Assembly: GCA_900317015.1 (NCBI GenBank)
Contig: ONFH01000288.1
Location: 1-12,883 of the forward strand
Direction: 5' to 3'
From: an uncultured Erysipelotrichaceae bacterium
Lineage (GTDB): Bacteria > Bacillota_I > Bacilli_A > Erysipelotrichales > Coprobacillaceae
DNA length: 12,883 nucleotides
Shown: one piece after another, positions 1 to 6,475 of the stretch
Layout: the number at the start of each line of letters is the position of its first letter
Numbering within the stretch: the stretch's first letter is position 1
Notes under the pieces: model-generated
The model's input: the letters and a program-made list of their open reading frames with translations, nothing else
The model's database searches: none
What the model was told of the DNA's origin: nothing
Position numbers and translations under genes: made by a program

Positions 1-84
1 GGGGAGGTAGCGAAGTGGCTAAACGCGGCTGACTGTAACTCAGTTCCTTTTGGTTCGATGGTTCGAATCCGTCCCTCCCCACCA
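1..84 (+). tRNA. tRNA-Tyr (anticodon GTA)
   Basis: The full cloverleaf is visible. The acceptor stem pairs 1-7 with 74-80, the discriminator is A81, and CCA is encoded at 82-84. The anticodon arm pairs 28-32 with 40-44, and the loop at 33-39 carries GTA at 35-37. A long variable arm (class II) precedes the T arm with GTTCGAATC, as expected for bacterial tRNA-Tyr. It starts at the first base of the window, so the promoter and any earlier tRNAs of the cluster lie outside. Confidence 0.97.
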
Positions 85-89
85 TCTAT

Positions 90-165
90 TGGGCTATAGC
101 CAAGGGGTAAGGCAACAGACTTTGACTCTGTCATTTCGCTGGTTCGAATCCAGCTAGCCCAGCCA
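90..165 (+). tRNA. tRNA-Gln (anticodon TTG)
   Basis: The acceptor stem pairs 90-96 with 155-161, the discriminator is G162, and CCA is encoded at 163-165. The anticodon stem is 115-119 with 127-131, and TTG sits at 122-124. The T arm carries GGTTCGAATC. It lies five bases after the tRNA-Tyr CCA, so the two are surely cut from one precursor. Confidence 0.97.
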
Positions 166-177
166 TCTTTAAACAAT

Positions 178-253
178 GATTCGCTAGCTCAGTTGGTAGA
201 GCATCTGACTTTTAATCAGAGGGTCAGGGGTTCGAATCCCCTGCGAGTCACCA
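178..253 (+). tRNA. tRNA-Lys (anticodon TTT)
   Basis: The acceptor stem pairs 178-184 with 243-249 (one U-G pair), the discriminator is A250, and CCA is encoded at 251-253. The anticodon stem is 204-208 with 216-220, and TTT sits at 211-213. This is the last tRNA of the cluster and is followed directly by a terminator. Each of the three tRNAs is followed by the same short TCT after its CCA. Confidence 0.97.
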
Positions 254-263
254 TCTTGAATTG

Positions 264-288
264 AACTGGTTCTTTGACCAGTTTTTTT
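264..288 (+). terminator. Rho-independent terminator of the tRNA cluster
   Basis: A seven-base stem (264-270 with 277-283) with a six-base loop is followed by a run of T to 288. It ends the Tyr-Gln-Lys precursor. Confidence 0.9.
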
Positions 289-378
289 ATTTACAATATC
301 GTTTTTAGACAAACATTGACAAATGTCCAACTTGTAAAAAGAGAAGGTAAAATCTCAGTAAATTCGTGAGCATATTTC

Positions 379-407
379 TTCTCATTTAAAAAGGACTGTT
401 ATATAAT
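379..407 (+). promoter_or_regulatory. Sigma-A-type promoter of the NifU-like gene
   Basis: A perfect -10 TATAAT lies at 402-407. A moderate -35, TTCTCA (four of six matches), lies at 379-384 with a 17-base spacer. The predicted start of transcription is near 414, giving a very short leader before the ribosome binding site at 419-425. The remaining stretch 289-378 shows nothing else I can assign. Confidence 0.7.
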
Positions 408-430
408 GGCGTAGAAATGAGGTGGAAACT

Positions 431-706
431 ATGGAAAACGTAAAAAATAATGAAGAAGAAAAATTCCAGACAACTGATGATCCAGAATTGGAAAAGAAAG
501 TTGTGGAAGTCATCAATAAAGTCAGACCTTACTTACAGCGTGATGGTGGTGATCTTCAGTATGTCAAGACGGAAGATGGAACAGTTTATGTTCATGTTTT
601 AGGTGCATGCTCAGGCTGTATGTATATCAGCGATGATATCAAGGAAGGCGTGGAAATGATCCTCGTTGAAGAAGTTCCTGGTGTAAACGCTGTCGTTGCA
701 ATTTAA
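431..706 (+). CDS. NifU C-terminal-domain (Nfu-type) Fe-S scaffold/carrier protein
   Basis: A 91-residue protein made almost entirely of the NifU C-terminal domain. The VRPYLQRDGGD segment is followed by the cluster-binding GACSGC motif with C60 and C63. In the Nfu family this CxxC pair from two subunits holds a [4Fe-4S] cluster for delivery to apoproteins in the cytoplasm. The first 15 or so residues are acidic and look disordered. An upstream in-frame GTG at 422 lies inside the Shine-Dalgarno GAGGTGG (419-425), so ATG 431, five bases after it, is the start. It is monocistronic, with its own promoter and another promoter directly after its stop. The family is secure from the motif; the particular clients are unknown. 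Confidence 0.92.
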   Translation: MENVKNNEEEKFQTTDDPELEKKVVEVINKVRPYLQRDGGDLQYVKTEDGTVYVHVLGACSGCMYISDDIKEGVEMILVEEVPGVNAVVAI

Positions 707-708
707 CA

Positions 709-736
709 TTGACAAACATATATGACTGTCTATAAT
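709..736 (+). promoter_or_regulatory. Promoter of the metK riboswitch transcript
   Basis: Consensus TTGACA at 709-714 and TATAAT at 731-736 with a 16-base spacer. It starts three bases after the NifU-like stop codon. Transcription should begin near 743, about 26 bases before the aptamer P1 stem. Confidence 0.9.
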
Positions 737-768
737 GGTCATTGTTATATTTAATGAAAATAATTAAG

Positions 769-870
769 CTCTTATTCAGAACCACATAGATGAGGATCGT
801 TTTAAAGTGGTGGCAACCCTTTATAAGAAGGTGCCTGAACCGAGCAAGGTAAAATCTTGAACAATAAGAG
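769..870 (+). ncRNA. SAM-I (S-box) riboswitch aptamer
   Basis: P1 pairs CTCTTATT (769-776) with AATAAGAG (863-870). P2 pairs ACCAC (781-785) with GTGGT (807-811). P3 begins with the S-box core GGCAACC (812-818), with CCTT 818-821 pairing AAGG 828-831, and returns with AAGGTGCC (828-835). A short joiner leads to GAGCAAG, and P4 is CAAG with CTTG inside 844-859. The order and core bases match SAM-I, and the gene below is SAM synthetase. Oddity: the P2 arm is short, and I do not find the usual GGGACTGGCCC segment with its kink-turn. A three- or four-base pseudoknot of GTTT (799-802) with GAAC (837-840) is possible. Read from sequence by eye; not folded computationally. Confidence 0.85.
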
Positions 871-908
871 GAATGCAGAAAGCTTTCCTCTTGAAAGCTT
901 TTTTATTT
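866..908 (+). terminator. SAM riboswitch expression platform: terminator with competing antiterminator
   Basis: The terminator stem is a perfect nine pairs, AAAGCTTTC (879-887) with GAAAGCTTT (893-901), with loop CTCTT and a T-rich tail to 908. The alternative pairing is AAGAGGAA (866-873) with TTCCTCTT (885-892), eight pairs. It uses the 3' strand of P1 and destroys the terminator 5' arm. SAM binding holds P1 and frees the terminator, so this reads as a transcriptional OFF switch for metK. Confidence 0.88.
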
Positions 909-925
909 ACTATGGAGGAAAAGTT

Positions 926-2074
926 GTGAAAAAGGAAAAAGTATTATTTACTTCAGAATCAGTTTCTGAAGGACATCCTGATAAGGTCTGTGACCAGATC
1001 AGTGATGCAATCTTAGATGCATGTTTAAAAGAAGATCCAAACAGCCGTGTTGCCTGTGAATGTTTTACGACGACAAACTTAGTTGTCATCGGTGGCGAAA
1101 TTACGACAAATGCTCATGTGAACTATGAACAGGTTGCGCGTGATGTTTTAAAGAAGATCGGTTATACAAGTGATGATCTTGGTATTGATGCCGACAACTG
1201 CCGTATCGAAGTTGTTATGGATACACAGTCAAGCGATATCGCTTTAGGTACTAACAACGAAGTTGGTGGTGCTGGTGACCAGGGGATCATGTTTGGTTAT
1301 GCTACAAATGAAACAGAAGGGTATATGCCACTGCCAATCTCTATGGCGCATGAACTAGTTCATTATGCCAGTGAATTACGTCATAACGGGACATTCAAAT
1401 GGGCTCGTCCTGATATGAAGTCTCAGGTGACGATCGATTATACAGATCCTAAGAACCCTAAAGTTGATACGATCTTAATGTCTTGTCAGCATGATCCAGA
1501 CTTTGATGAAAAAGAATTCAAGAGATTCGTCAAAGAAGACATCATGGACCATGTTGTTGATCATTATGGTTTAAACCATGATTACAAAGTCTTCATTAAC
1601 CCAACTGGTCGTTTCGTGATCGGTGGTCCTCATGGCGATACTGGTTTAACAGGTCGTAAGATCATCGTTGATACATACGGTGGATTTGCTCGTCATGGTG
1701 GAGGAGCTTTCTCTGGTAAGGATCCAACAAAGGTTGACCGTTCAGCTGCTTACATGGCCAGATACATTGCGAAAAACTTAGTTGCTGCTGGGTTATGTGA
1801 TCGCTGTGAAATCCAGTTATCATATGCCATCGGTGTTAAGGAACCTACAAGTGTCTTAGTAGAAACTTATGGAACTGAAAAGGTTTCAAATGATGTTCTT
1901 CTTGAAGCCATCAAGAAAGAATTTGATTTGACACCACAAGGGATGATTGATACACTCAACTTAAGACAGCCTATCTATTTACAGACAGCTGCTTATGGTC
2001 ACTTTGGCCGTGAGGGATTCCCTTGGGAACAGCTTGATAAAGTAGATACTTTAAAGAAGTATTTAAACGCATAA
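926..2074 (+). CDS. metK: S-adenosylmethionine synthetase (methionine adenosyltransferase)
   Basis: Makes S-adenosylmethionine from methionine and ATP in the cytoplasm, releasing phosphate and diphosphate. The protein has 382 residues, normal for MetK. Visible family signatures are GHPDK (16-20) near the N terminus, the ATP-binding signature GAGDQGIMFGY (115-125), and the glycine-rich phosphate loop GGGAFSGKD (258-266). The start is GTG 926 with GGAGG at 914-918, seven bases upstream. A longer in-frame start at 857 would lie inside the riboswitch and is not credible. Expression is controlled by the SAM riboswitch just upstream, giving end-product feedback. A terminator follows at once, but the next gene has no visible promoter and may depend on read-through. 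Confidence 0.98.
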   Translation: MKKEKVLFTSESVSEGHPDKVCDQISDAILDACLKEDPNSRVACECFTTTNLVVIGGEITTNAHVNYEQVARDVLKKIGYTSDDLGIDADNCRIEVVMDTQSSDIALGTNNEVGGAGDQGIMFGYATNETEGYMPLPISMAHELVHYASELRHNGTFKWARPDMKSQVTIDYTDPKNPKVDTILMSCQHDPDFDEKEFKRFVKEDIMDHVVDHYGLNHDYKVFINPTGRFVIGGPHGDTGLTGRKIIVDTYGGFARHGGGAFSGKDPTKVDRSAAYMARYIAKNLVAAGLCDRCEIQLSYAIGVKEPTSVLVETYGTEKVSNDVLLEAIKKEFDLTPQGMIDTLNLRQPIYLQTAAYGHFGREGFPWEQLDKVDTLKKYLNA

Positions 2075-2076
2075 AC

Positions 2077-2103
2077 AAAAGGCTCTCTCAAGAGCCTTTT
2101 TTA
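2077..2103 (+). terminator. Rho-independent terminator after metK
   Basis: A ten-base stem AAAAGGCTCT (2077-2086) with AGAGCCTTTT (2091-2100), loop CTCA, followed by further T residues. It ends only 20 bases before the start codon of the next gene. Confidence 0.92.
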
Positions 2104-2122
2104 AATATATGGAGGTAATCTT

Positions 2123-2890
2123 ATGAATATTGGACTTATTAAGACCCGTGCAAAAGAGGAGTTAAATAAGAATAAGGAAGGGATGATCCGTGTAGTCTTG
2201 ATCATCAGTTTATTAAGTGTATTGCCAACGCTTTTTTCAGATACTGACTATAGCTGGATCGGCATCGTCCTTTCGATTATTTTTATTCCCTTGGAATTTG
2301 CCTTTGTTTATACAGGCTTACATTATGCCACAGGGTGTGCTGAGACTATTAATGAATACGATAGCTTAGTTGGTGTTAAAAACTGGTTTAAGCTCATTGG
2401 GACTTATATCTGTCGTTATATCTATGTATTTGCTTATTCCTTATTGCCTGGTTTGTTCTTTGGCTTTTGTATGAGCTTTGTCATGACTGGCTTTCAAGTC
2501 GATACGATCCTCTTGATCTTAGCTGTTGTCTTTGGCATCATTCTTTGCTTTGTGGCCATTGGTGCTTTCTTTAAGACGACCTTGACAATGTATCTCTATG
2601 AAGACTATGGCTTGAAGAACATGACTGCTGTTCGTGAATCAAGTCGTTTAATGAAAGGGCATGTCGGTGATCTGCTTCGTTTATATTTATCATTCTTACC
2701 TTGGATCATCCTTCATGTTGCCATCATGGCTGGTGGTTTTTACTTCTTACAGCAGGGATTACCTCAGACTGTTGCCGTCATCGTCAGTGGTATTCTAGGC
2801 ATGTTATTTGCAACGTATACGTATCTTCCATTATTCAATGTCTCATTAGCTGTCTTTTATAAAGAGATCGTTTATCACGCTTATCATTAA
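2123..2890 (+). CDS. DUF975 family integral membrane protein (first copy)
   Basis: A 255-residue protein with about six hydrophobic membrane segments (roughly residues 22-40, 45-67, 93-122, 129-153, 190-210 and 217-245). The charged N terminus with IKTRAKEEL and the short conserved stretch LMKGHVGDLLRLYLSF (176-191) fit DUF975, a family of membrane proteins of unknown function common in Firmicutes. GGAGG at 2111-2115 sets ATG 2123. It sits 20 bases after the metK terminator with no promoter visible in the gap, so it is probably transcribed by leakage through that terminator. The second copy at 3659-4486 shares the MKG-x2-G-x3-RLYLSF core. No catalytic residues can be named, and I cannot give a function. 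Confidence 0.8.
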   Translation: MNIGLIKTRAKEELNKNKEGMIRVVLIISLLSVLPTLFSDTDYSWIGIVLSIIFIPLEFAFVYTGLHYATGCAETINEYDSLVGVKNWFKLIGTYICRYIYVFAYSLLPGLFFGFCMSFVMTGFQVDTILLILAVVFGIILCFVAIGAFFKTTLTMYLYEDYGLKNMTAVRESSRLMKGHVGDLLRLYLSFLPWIILHVAIMAGGFYFLQQGLPQTVAVIVSGILGMLFATYTYLPLFNVSLAVFYKEIVYHAYH

Positions 2891-2892
2891 TT

Positions 2893-2919
2893 CGCCCATG
2901 TTTATGGGCGTTTTTTCTT
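2893..2919 (+). terminator. Rho-independent terminator after the first DUF975 gene
   Basis: Stem CGCCCAT (2893-2899) with ATGGGCG (2904-2910), loop GTTT, followed by six T residues and further pyrimidines. Confidence 0.93.
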
Positions 2920-2983
2920 CCCTTGATTATACTTAAAGTAACATGGAAGCGCTCAATTTATTTTAAAAGTCATATTTTATACC

Positions 2984-3020
2984 ATTTCTACATAATCTAA
3001 GGTATAATATATGTAGAAAT
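2984..3020 (+). promoter_or_regulatory. hpf promoter -10 enclosed by an 11-bp perfect inverted repeat (candidate operator)
   Basis: ATTTCTACATA (2984-2994) and TATGTAGAAAT (3010-3020) are perfect inverted arms 15 bases apart. The only good -10, TATAAT at 3003-3008, lies in the spacer, and the expected transcription start near 3015 falls in the right arm. No convincing -35 is present at the proper distance (TACCAT at 2980-2985 is poor), as expected if an activator or an alternative sigma factor is needed. The arms and -10 are seen directly; operator function is inference. Confidence 0.55.
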
Positions 3021-3038
3021 TGAAAAGGAGGTATTCGT

Positions 3039-3569
3039 ATGAAAGTTAGTATCAGAGGAAAGAATATTACCGTAACTAAGGGAATCCAGGAAAAGGTAGA
3101 AAAGAAGCTTTCTAAACTCGATAAGTACTTCATTATGAATGATGTAGAAGCGAAGGTCTTAGTGAGAACCTATCCAAATACACAGAAAATCGAGGTCACG
3201 ATTCCAACAGAATACGTCTTATTAAGAGCAGAAGAGGTGAACGATGATCTGTATGATGCCATCGATCTCGTAGTCGATAAGCTTGAAGGTCAGATCAGAA
3301 AGTACAAAACAAAATTAAGTAGAAAATCAAAGAATAATAAACTTGCATTTAACGTCGCAGCCTTAGAAGAACTTGAAGACAGCGATGAAGAAGATGTCAT
3401 CGTTAAGACAAAGACCATCAATCCTAAACCAATGGATATGGAAGAAGCCATCATGCAGATGGAATTAACAGGACATACATTCTATGTTTATTTAGATGCT
3501 GAATCTAATAAAGTCAGTGTCGTTTATAAACGTAACCATGGTGGATATGGTCTGCTAGAAACTGAATAA
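3039..3569 (+). CDS. hpf: Long-form ribosome hibernation promoting factor (HPF/YfiA family)
   Basis: A 176-residue protein of the long HPF type. An N-terminal S30AE domain (about 1-100) begins with MKVSIRGKNI and holds the basic helix ending RKYKTKLSRKSK. An acidic linker (110-119) follows. The C-terminal dimerisation domain (about 121-174) carries KPMDMEEAIMQMELTGH and the ending VVYKRNHGGYGLL. In Firmicutes long HPF binds the 30S decoding region and pairs 70S ribosomes into inactive 100S dimers in stationary phase or stress. AAAAGGAGGT (3024-3033) precedes ATG 3039. It has its own promoter and terminator, so it is a one-gene unit between the two DUF975 genes. The inverted repeat over its promoter suggests dedicated regulation. 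Confidence 0.96.
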   Translation: MKVSIRGKNITVTKGIQEKVEKKLSKLDKYFIMNDVEAKVLVRTYPNTQKIEVTIPTEYVLLRAEEVNDDLYDAIDLVVDKLEGQIRKYKTKLSRKSKNNKLAFNVAALEELEDSDEEDVIVKTKTINPKPMDMEEAIMQMELTGHTFYVYLDAESNKVSVVYKRNHGGYGLLETE

Positions 3570-3580
3570 TTTTGTGAACG

Positions 3581-3605
3581 AAAGGGATCATTCGATCCCT
3601 TTTTT
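3581..3605 (+). terminator. Rho-independent terminator of hpf
   Basis: Stem AAAGGGATC (3581-3589) with GATCCCTTT (3594-3602), loop ATTC, followed by T residues to 3605. Confidence 0.93.
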
Positions 3606-3633
3606 GGTGCTTTGAGGAAAGTTATGTTATAAT
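3604..3633 (+). promoter_or_regulatory. Extended -10 promoter of the second DUF975 gene
   Basis: TGTTATAAT (3625-3633) is a perfect extended -10. The -35 is weak (TTGGTG at 3604-3609, 18-base spacer) and overlaps the T tail of the hpf terminator. An ATG at 3632 overlaps the -10 and cannot be the gene start. Confidence 0.72.
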
Positions 3634-3658
3634 GCACGTAAATACAAGGAGGGTCTTA

Positions 3659-4486
3659 ATGAATACCTACAGTTTACGTGCTTTAGCCACGTCCTTATTA
3701 CAAAATGTACGATTAAAATTTATTTATATCGCCTTGATCATCGGTTTGATCAATGTCATTCCTGGCTTACTGCCAGGGACTTCCCAATATATGATCTTAA
3801 GTGTGGTGATCGCCGTTCTCCTTTGTGCGTCTCATCATGGTTATGTGACGGCGAGCTTAAAGATCCTAACGGGTCATAAGAACGATGTTTCAGAAGTCGA
3901 AGATGGCTTTGTCTTCATTCGTCGTTTCTTTGATCTATTTCCTACTTATTTTTTAGCCTTGATCGCCAGTTATTTACCATTCCTGATTGCCGGTGTTGCC
4001 TTCTTTTTATTCAATAAAAGTGGTGTGACGCTACTCATCAGCTTTATTAAAAATCCGCAAAGCAGCGTGCTTTCTAAAAGTGCTGATCTTACGGATATTC
4101 TCCTGCTTGTCTGGGGCGTCGCCGTTGTTTGTTACATCTTTAAGATCTATATTGATCTTAAATTAAAGATGACCGGCTACTTCTTAGAATTTAAGGGCTA
4201 TAAAGGGTTCAAAGCCTTAAAGGCGAGCTGGAAGATGATGAAAGGGAAGATCGGTCTTCTGATTCGTCTCTATTTATCATTTGCCTTAACGTATGTCGTA
4301 TCCTTATTTATTAGTTCAATGGCTTACAGCTTCTTTAATAATGAAGTCGGGCTGATCTTCTCAGTTATTATTATGGCTTTATGTGAAGCTTACTTCATTG
4401 AACCATTATTAGAAATGTCCATCGGTGTGATGTTCATGCAGTCCTTACAAGTGACGATTACGCCTAATGAAAACTCTGGAATGTAA
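3659..4486 (+). CDS. DUF975-like integral membrane protein (second copy)
   Basis: A 275-residue protein of several hydrophobic segments, the clearest near residues 17-37, 41-60, 88-115, 144-165, 203-225 and 230-250. It shares with the gene at 2123 the layout of an N-terminal amphipathic region, two early membrane segments and a late core MMKGKIGLLIRLYLSF (193-208), so the two look like diverged paralogues. The assignment to DUF975 is less certain here than for the first copy. AAGGAGGG (3646-3653) fixes ATG 3659, not the in-frame ATG at 3632, which lies in the promoter. It has its own extended -10 promoter, unlike the first copy. The stop codon lies inside the terminator hairpin. Function unknown. 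Confidence 0.75.
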   Translation: MNTYSLRALATSLLQNVRLKFIYIALIIGLINVIPGLLPGTSQYMILSVVIAVLLCASHHGYVTASLKILTGHKNDVSEVEDGFVFIRRFFDLFPTYFLALIASYLPFLIAGVAFFLFNKSGVTLLISFIKNPQSSVLSKSADLTDILLLVWGVAVVCYIFKIYIDLKLKMTGYFLEFKGYKGFKALKASWKMMKGKIGLLIRLYLSFALTYVVSLFISSMAYSFFNNEVGLIFSVIIMALCEAYFIEPLLEMSIGVMFMQSLQVTITPNENSGM

Positions 4487-4502
4487 TTTCCAGAGTTTTT
4501 TT
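4470..4502 (+). terminator. Terminator overlapping the end of the second DUF975 gene
   Basis: A twelve-pair stem (4470-4481 with 4488-4499), with the TAA stop (4484-4486) in its loop, is followed by seven T residues. Read from the other strand the same hairpin is followed by TTTTCATT, so it may weakly end the convergent radical SAM gene as well. Confidence 0.9.
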
Positions 4503-4536
4503 CTTAAAGGTGCGAAGATTTCCTTCTTTTTGGTGT

Positions 4537-5475
4537 TTAACTAAGTAGATCCCCTTGATAAACGTTATTCTTGACCATCAGCTTATCAATATCATTTAAG
4601 ATCGTCGTTTTCTTAATGGACCATTTTGGTTCATAGAGGATCCCGACCATCGCATCACCGGTCAATCGTTCAATGACGACTTCCTGAGGAATATAACGTA
4701 ATTGATCGACGACTAAGCGAATATAGTCCTCACGACTGATGAGCGGGAAAGGTTTCTTCATATAGTCTTCATACATCTTTGTCCCTTTCATCAGATAGAG
4801 GGAATGGATCTTGAGTCCCTGGATCGGTAACTGGCCAACCACTTTGGCACTTTCAAGCATCATGTCATACGTCTCATAAGGCAGTCCATTGATCAGGTGG
4901 ACACAGACATCTAAATGATGCTTGTGACAAAGTTCAACGCCTTGTTTAAAGGTTTCAAATGTTTCACAGCGATTAACTAATTTAGCCGTCTCATCATGGA
5001 TCGTCTGTAAGCCTAATTCAATATAGATATCGGTCTTATGAGAAAGACTTTCTAGATAGGCACAGATCTCTTCATTTAAACAGTCGGCTCTTGTTGCTAT
5101 GGCAATACCCACACAGTCTTCAAGTCCGACAAAGGGTTCAAAGCAGGCCTTTAGCTTGTTTAATGGACCATAAGTGTTGGTATAGGCCTGAAAGTAAGGG
5201 ATGAAGAGACAGTCGGGCCATTTATGACGCATGATGGCTTTCTGACTTTCAAACTGGCTCATCAGATCTTCTTTGACATTACCAGCATATTCACCAGCAC
5301 CCATGGCACCACAAAATGTACAGCCACCCGTTGATAAGGTTCCATCACGATTGGGACAGGTGAAGTTGGCATTTAAAGCGACCTTAGCGACTTTAGAATG
5401 ATATTTTGTTTTTAAAAAATAGTTGTAGGTATGATAACGCTTATTATCAAGCGAATAGGGAAAAAGATTGTTCAT
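4537..5475 (-). CDS. Radical SAM protein, YhcC/TIGR01212 family
   Basis: A 312-residue radical SAM protein. The cluster cysteines are C40, C52 and C55, a CX11CX2C spacing rather than the classical CX3CX2C. Together with CPNRDGT (40-46), PYFQAYTNTYGP (93-104), IELGLQT (152-158) and NGLPYET (196-202) this is the pattern of the TIGR01212/YhcC family. Such proteins bind a [4Fe-4S] cluster and cleave SAM reductively; the physiological substrate is not settled, and a link to tRNA modification would be a guess from distant Elp3 likeness. GGAGG on the minus strand (5487-5483) sets the start at 5475; the longer frame to 5637 crosses the divergent promoter region. Transcribed away from the membrane gene at 5543. 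Confidence 0.9.
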   Translation of the reverse strand: MNNLFPYSLDNKRYHTYNYFLKTKYHSKVAKVALNANFTCPNRDGTLSTGGCTFCGAMGAGEYAGNVKEDLMSQFESQKAIMRHKWPDCLFIPYFQAYTNTYGPLNKLKACFEPFVGLEDCVGIAIATRADCLNEEICAYLESLSHKTDIYIELGLQTIHDETAKLVNRCETFETFKQGVELCHKHHLDVCVHLINGLPYETYDMMLESAKVVGQLPIQGLKIHSLYLMKGTKMYEDYMKKPFPLISREDYIRLVVDQLRYIPQEVVIERLTGDAMVGILYEPKWSIKKTTILNDIDKLMVKNNVYQGDLLS

Positions 5476-5499
5476 GGGATATCCTCCAAATACCAGGTG

Positions 5500-5528
5500 A
5501 TTATACCATGAATGGAATGATTTTTTAA
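5500..5528 (-). promoter_or_regulatory. Minus-strand promoter of the radical SAM gene
   Basis: On the minus strand TGGTATAAT is an extended -10, with the hexamer at 5505-5500. A TTAAAA -35 lies 17 bases upstream (5528-5523). The -35 overlaps the ribosome binding site region of the divergent gene at 5543, so the two units are packed into 67 bases. Confidence 0.65.
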
Positions 5529-5542
5529 GAAGGAGGCATTGT

Positions 5543-6442
5543 ATGCGCTTAGCCATCAGAATCTTTATTTGCGTTGCTTTATCCATGCTCAGTATGTACT
5601 TTGAGATGAGAAATGACATGTTTAGGACTTTATCCAATGGCTATTGTGTCAAAACAAAAGAGGTGATCGAAGATCCACGTATTCGTCATATGACCTATTA
5701 TAAGCGTGATGTGCATTTCTTAGGCATCTCTTTTAATAAGCAGCACTATATGCAGAATGAGACCTTAGCCATCTATGATGAATCACAAGTCTGTCCAAAG
5801 GTGCTGATTGGACGTGAACCTTATAACGACCATGAGATCGTCTTATCAGAAAACAGTGCGGTAAAGTTTACCAAAAACATTCATACTTTGCTTGGTCGAC
5901 AAGTGATGCTTTATTATAGTCAAGGAAGACAAGTCAAAGGTGTCAGTGTAAACATCGTGGGCATTGCCCCGAAAGATAAAAAAGATCTTGTCTATTTGTA
6001 TTCAGGAGCCAGTCTTTCTTATATGAAGAGACTGTATAAGATCAAGACACCAGACTATGCCATCTTCCATCTCAAAGATAATCGTGATCTTGAATCCCTA
6101 AAGAAAAAATATCCAAAGCTCTCTTTCCATAAGATCAATACCAAACGTCAAAAGAAAGGGGAAATATTGATCATTCTTGTGATGGTCATCCTTGGTGGAC
6201 TGTTAGTGAAACTGAATCAACGTCATCAGAATTTGATGCGAGCGTTCGTTGTCGACAGCGGCTTCTATCTCTTATCAGTTTGTATGGCTTGTGTGGTCGG
6301 ATATGGATTACGTGACTTGTTGATCATATCACCTAATATGAAAGCATGTACAAAGCTCTTTGCCTTGTGGTATCTGGTGGTAATCAGTCCTGATTTCATC
6401 CGAATAATCAGAAACAAACACGGGAATTTCGATATGTCCTAA
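5543..6442 (+). CDS. Membrane-anchored protein with MacB/FtsX-like extracytoplasmic domain (orphan permease-like)
   Basis: A 299-residue protein. One membrane segment lies at the N terminus (about 3-20). A region of about 185 residues follows, probably outside the membrane, then two or three membrane segments (207-224, 240-258, about 271-288). IGREPYNDHEIVLSENSAVKF (89-109), followed by LLGRQVML and VNIVGIAPKD (136-145), resembles the periplasmic core domain of MacB/FtsX-type ABC permeases. It lacks the usual C-terminal FtsX pattern and has no ATPase neighbour. AAGAAGGAGG (5527-5536) gives ATG 5543. It could be a shrunken or decayed permease, or an accessory subunit. I see no clear promoter of its own and no terminator before the leuS leader. 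Domain likeness is moderate; function unknown. Confidence 0.6.
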   Translation: MRLAIRIFICVALSMLSMYFEMRNDMFRTLSNGYCVKTKEVIEDPRIRHMTYYKRDVHFLGISFNKQHYMQNETLAIYDESQVCPKVLIGREPYNDHEIVLSENSAVKFTKNIHTLLGRQVMLYYSQGRQVKGVSVNIVGIAPKDKKDLVYLYSGASLSYMKRLYKIKTPDYAIFHLKDNRDLESLKKKYPKLSFHKINTKRQKKGEILIILVMVILGGLLVKLNQRHQNLMRAFVVDSGFYLLSVCMACVVGYGLRDLLIISPNMKACTKLFALWYLVVISPDFIRIIRNKHGNFDMS

Positions 6443-6475
6443 ATAGGAAGTCATATATTCTTGAACGAATCGTGG

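Noticed and set aside
1..253. The tRNA cluster as a possible integration site for a mobile element.
   Set aside because: No integrase, no repeated tRNA 3' end and no foreign-looking genes follow; the next genes are ordinary housekeeping genes.
312..716. A 12-base direct repeat AACATTGACAAA at 312-323 and 705-716, each containing TTGACA.
   Set aside because: Only the second copy has a -10 at a proper distance (731-736). The first has none at 15-19 bases. With AT-rich DNA and a common -35 motif this is probably chance.
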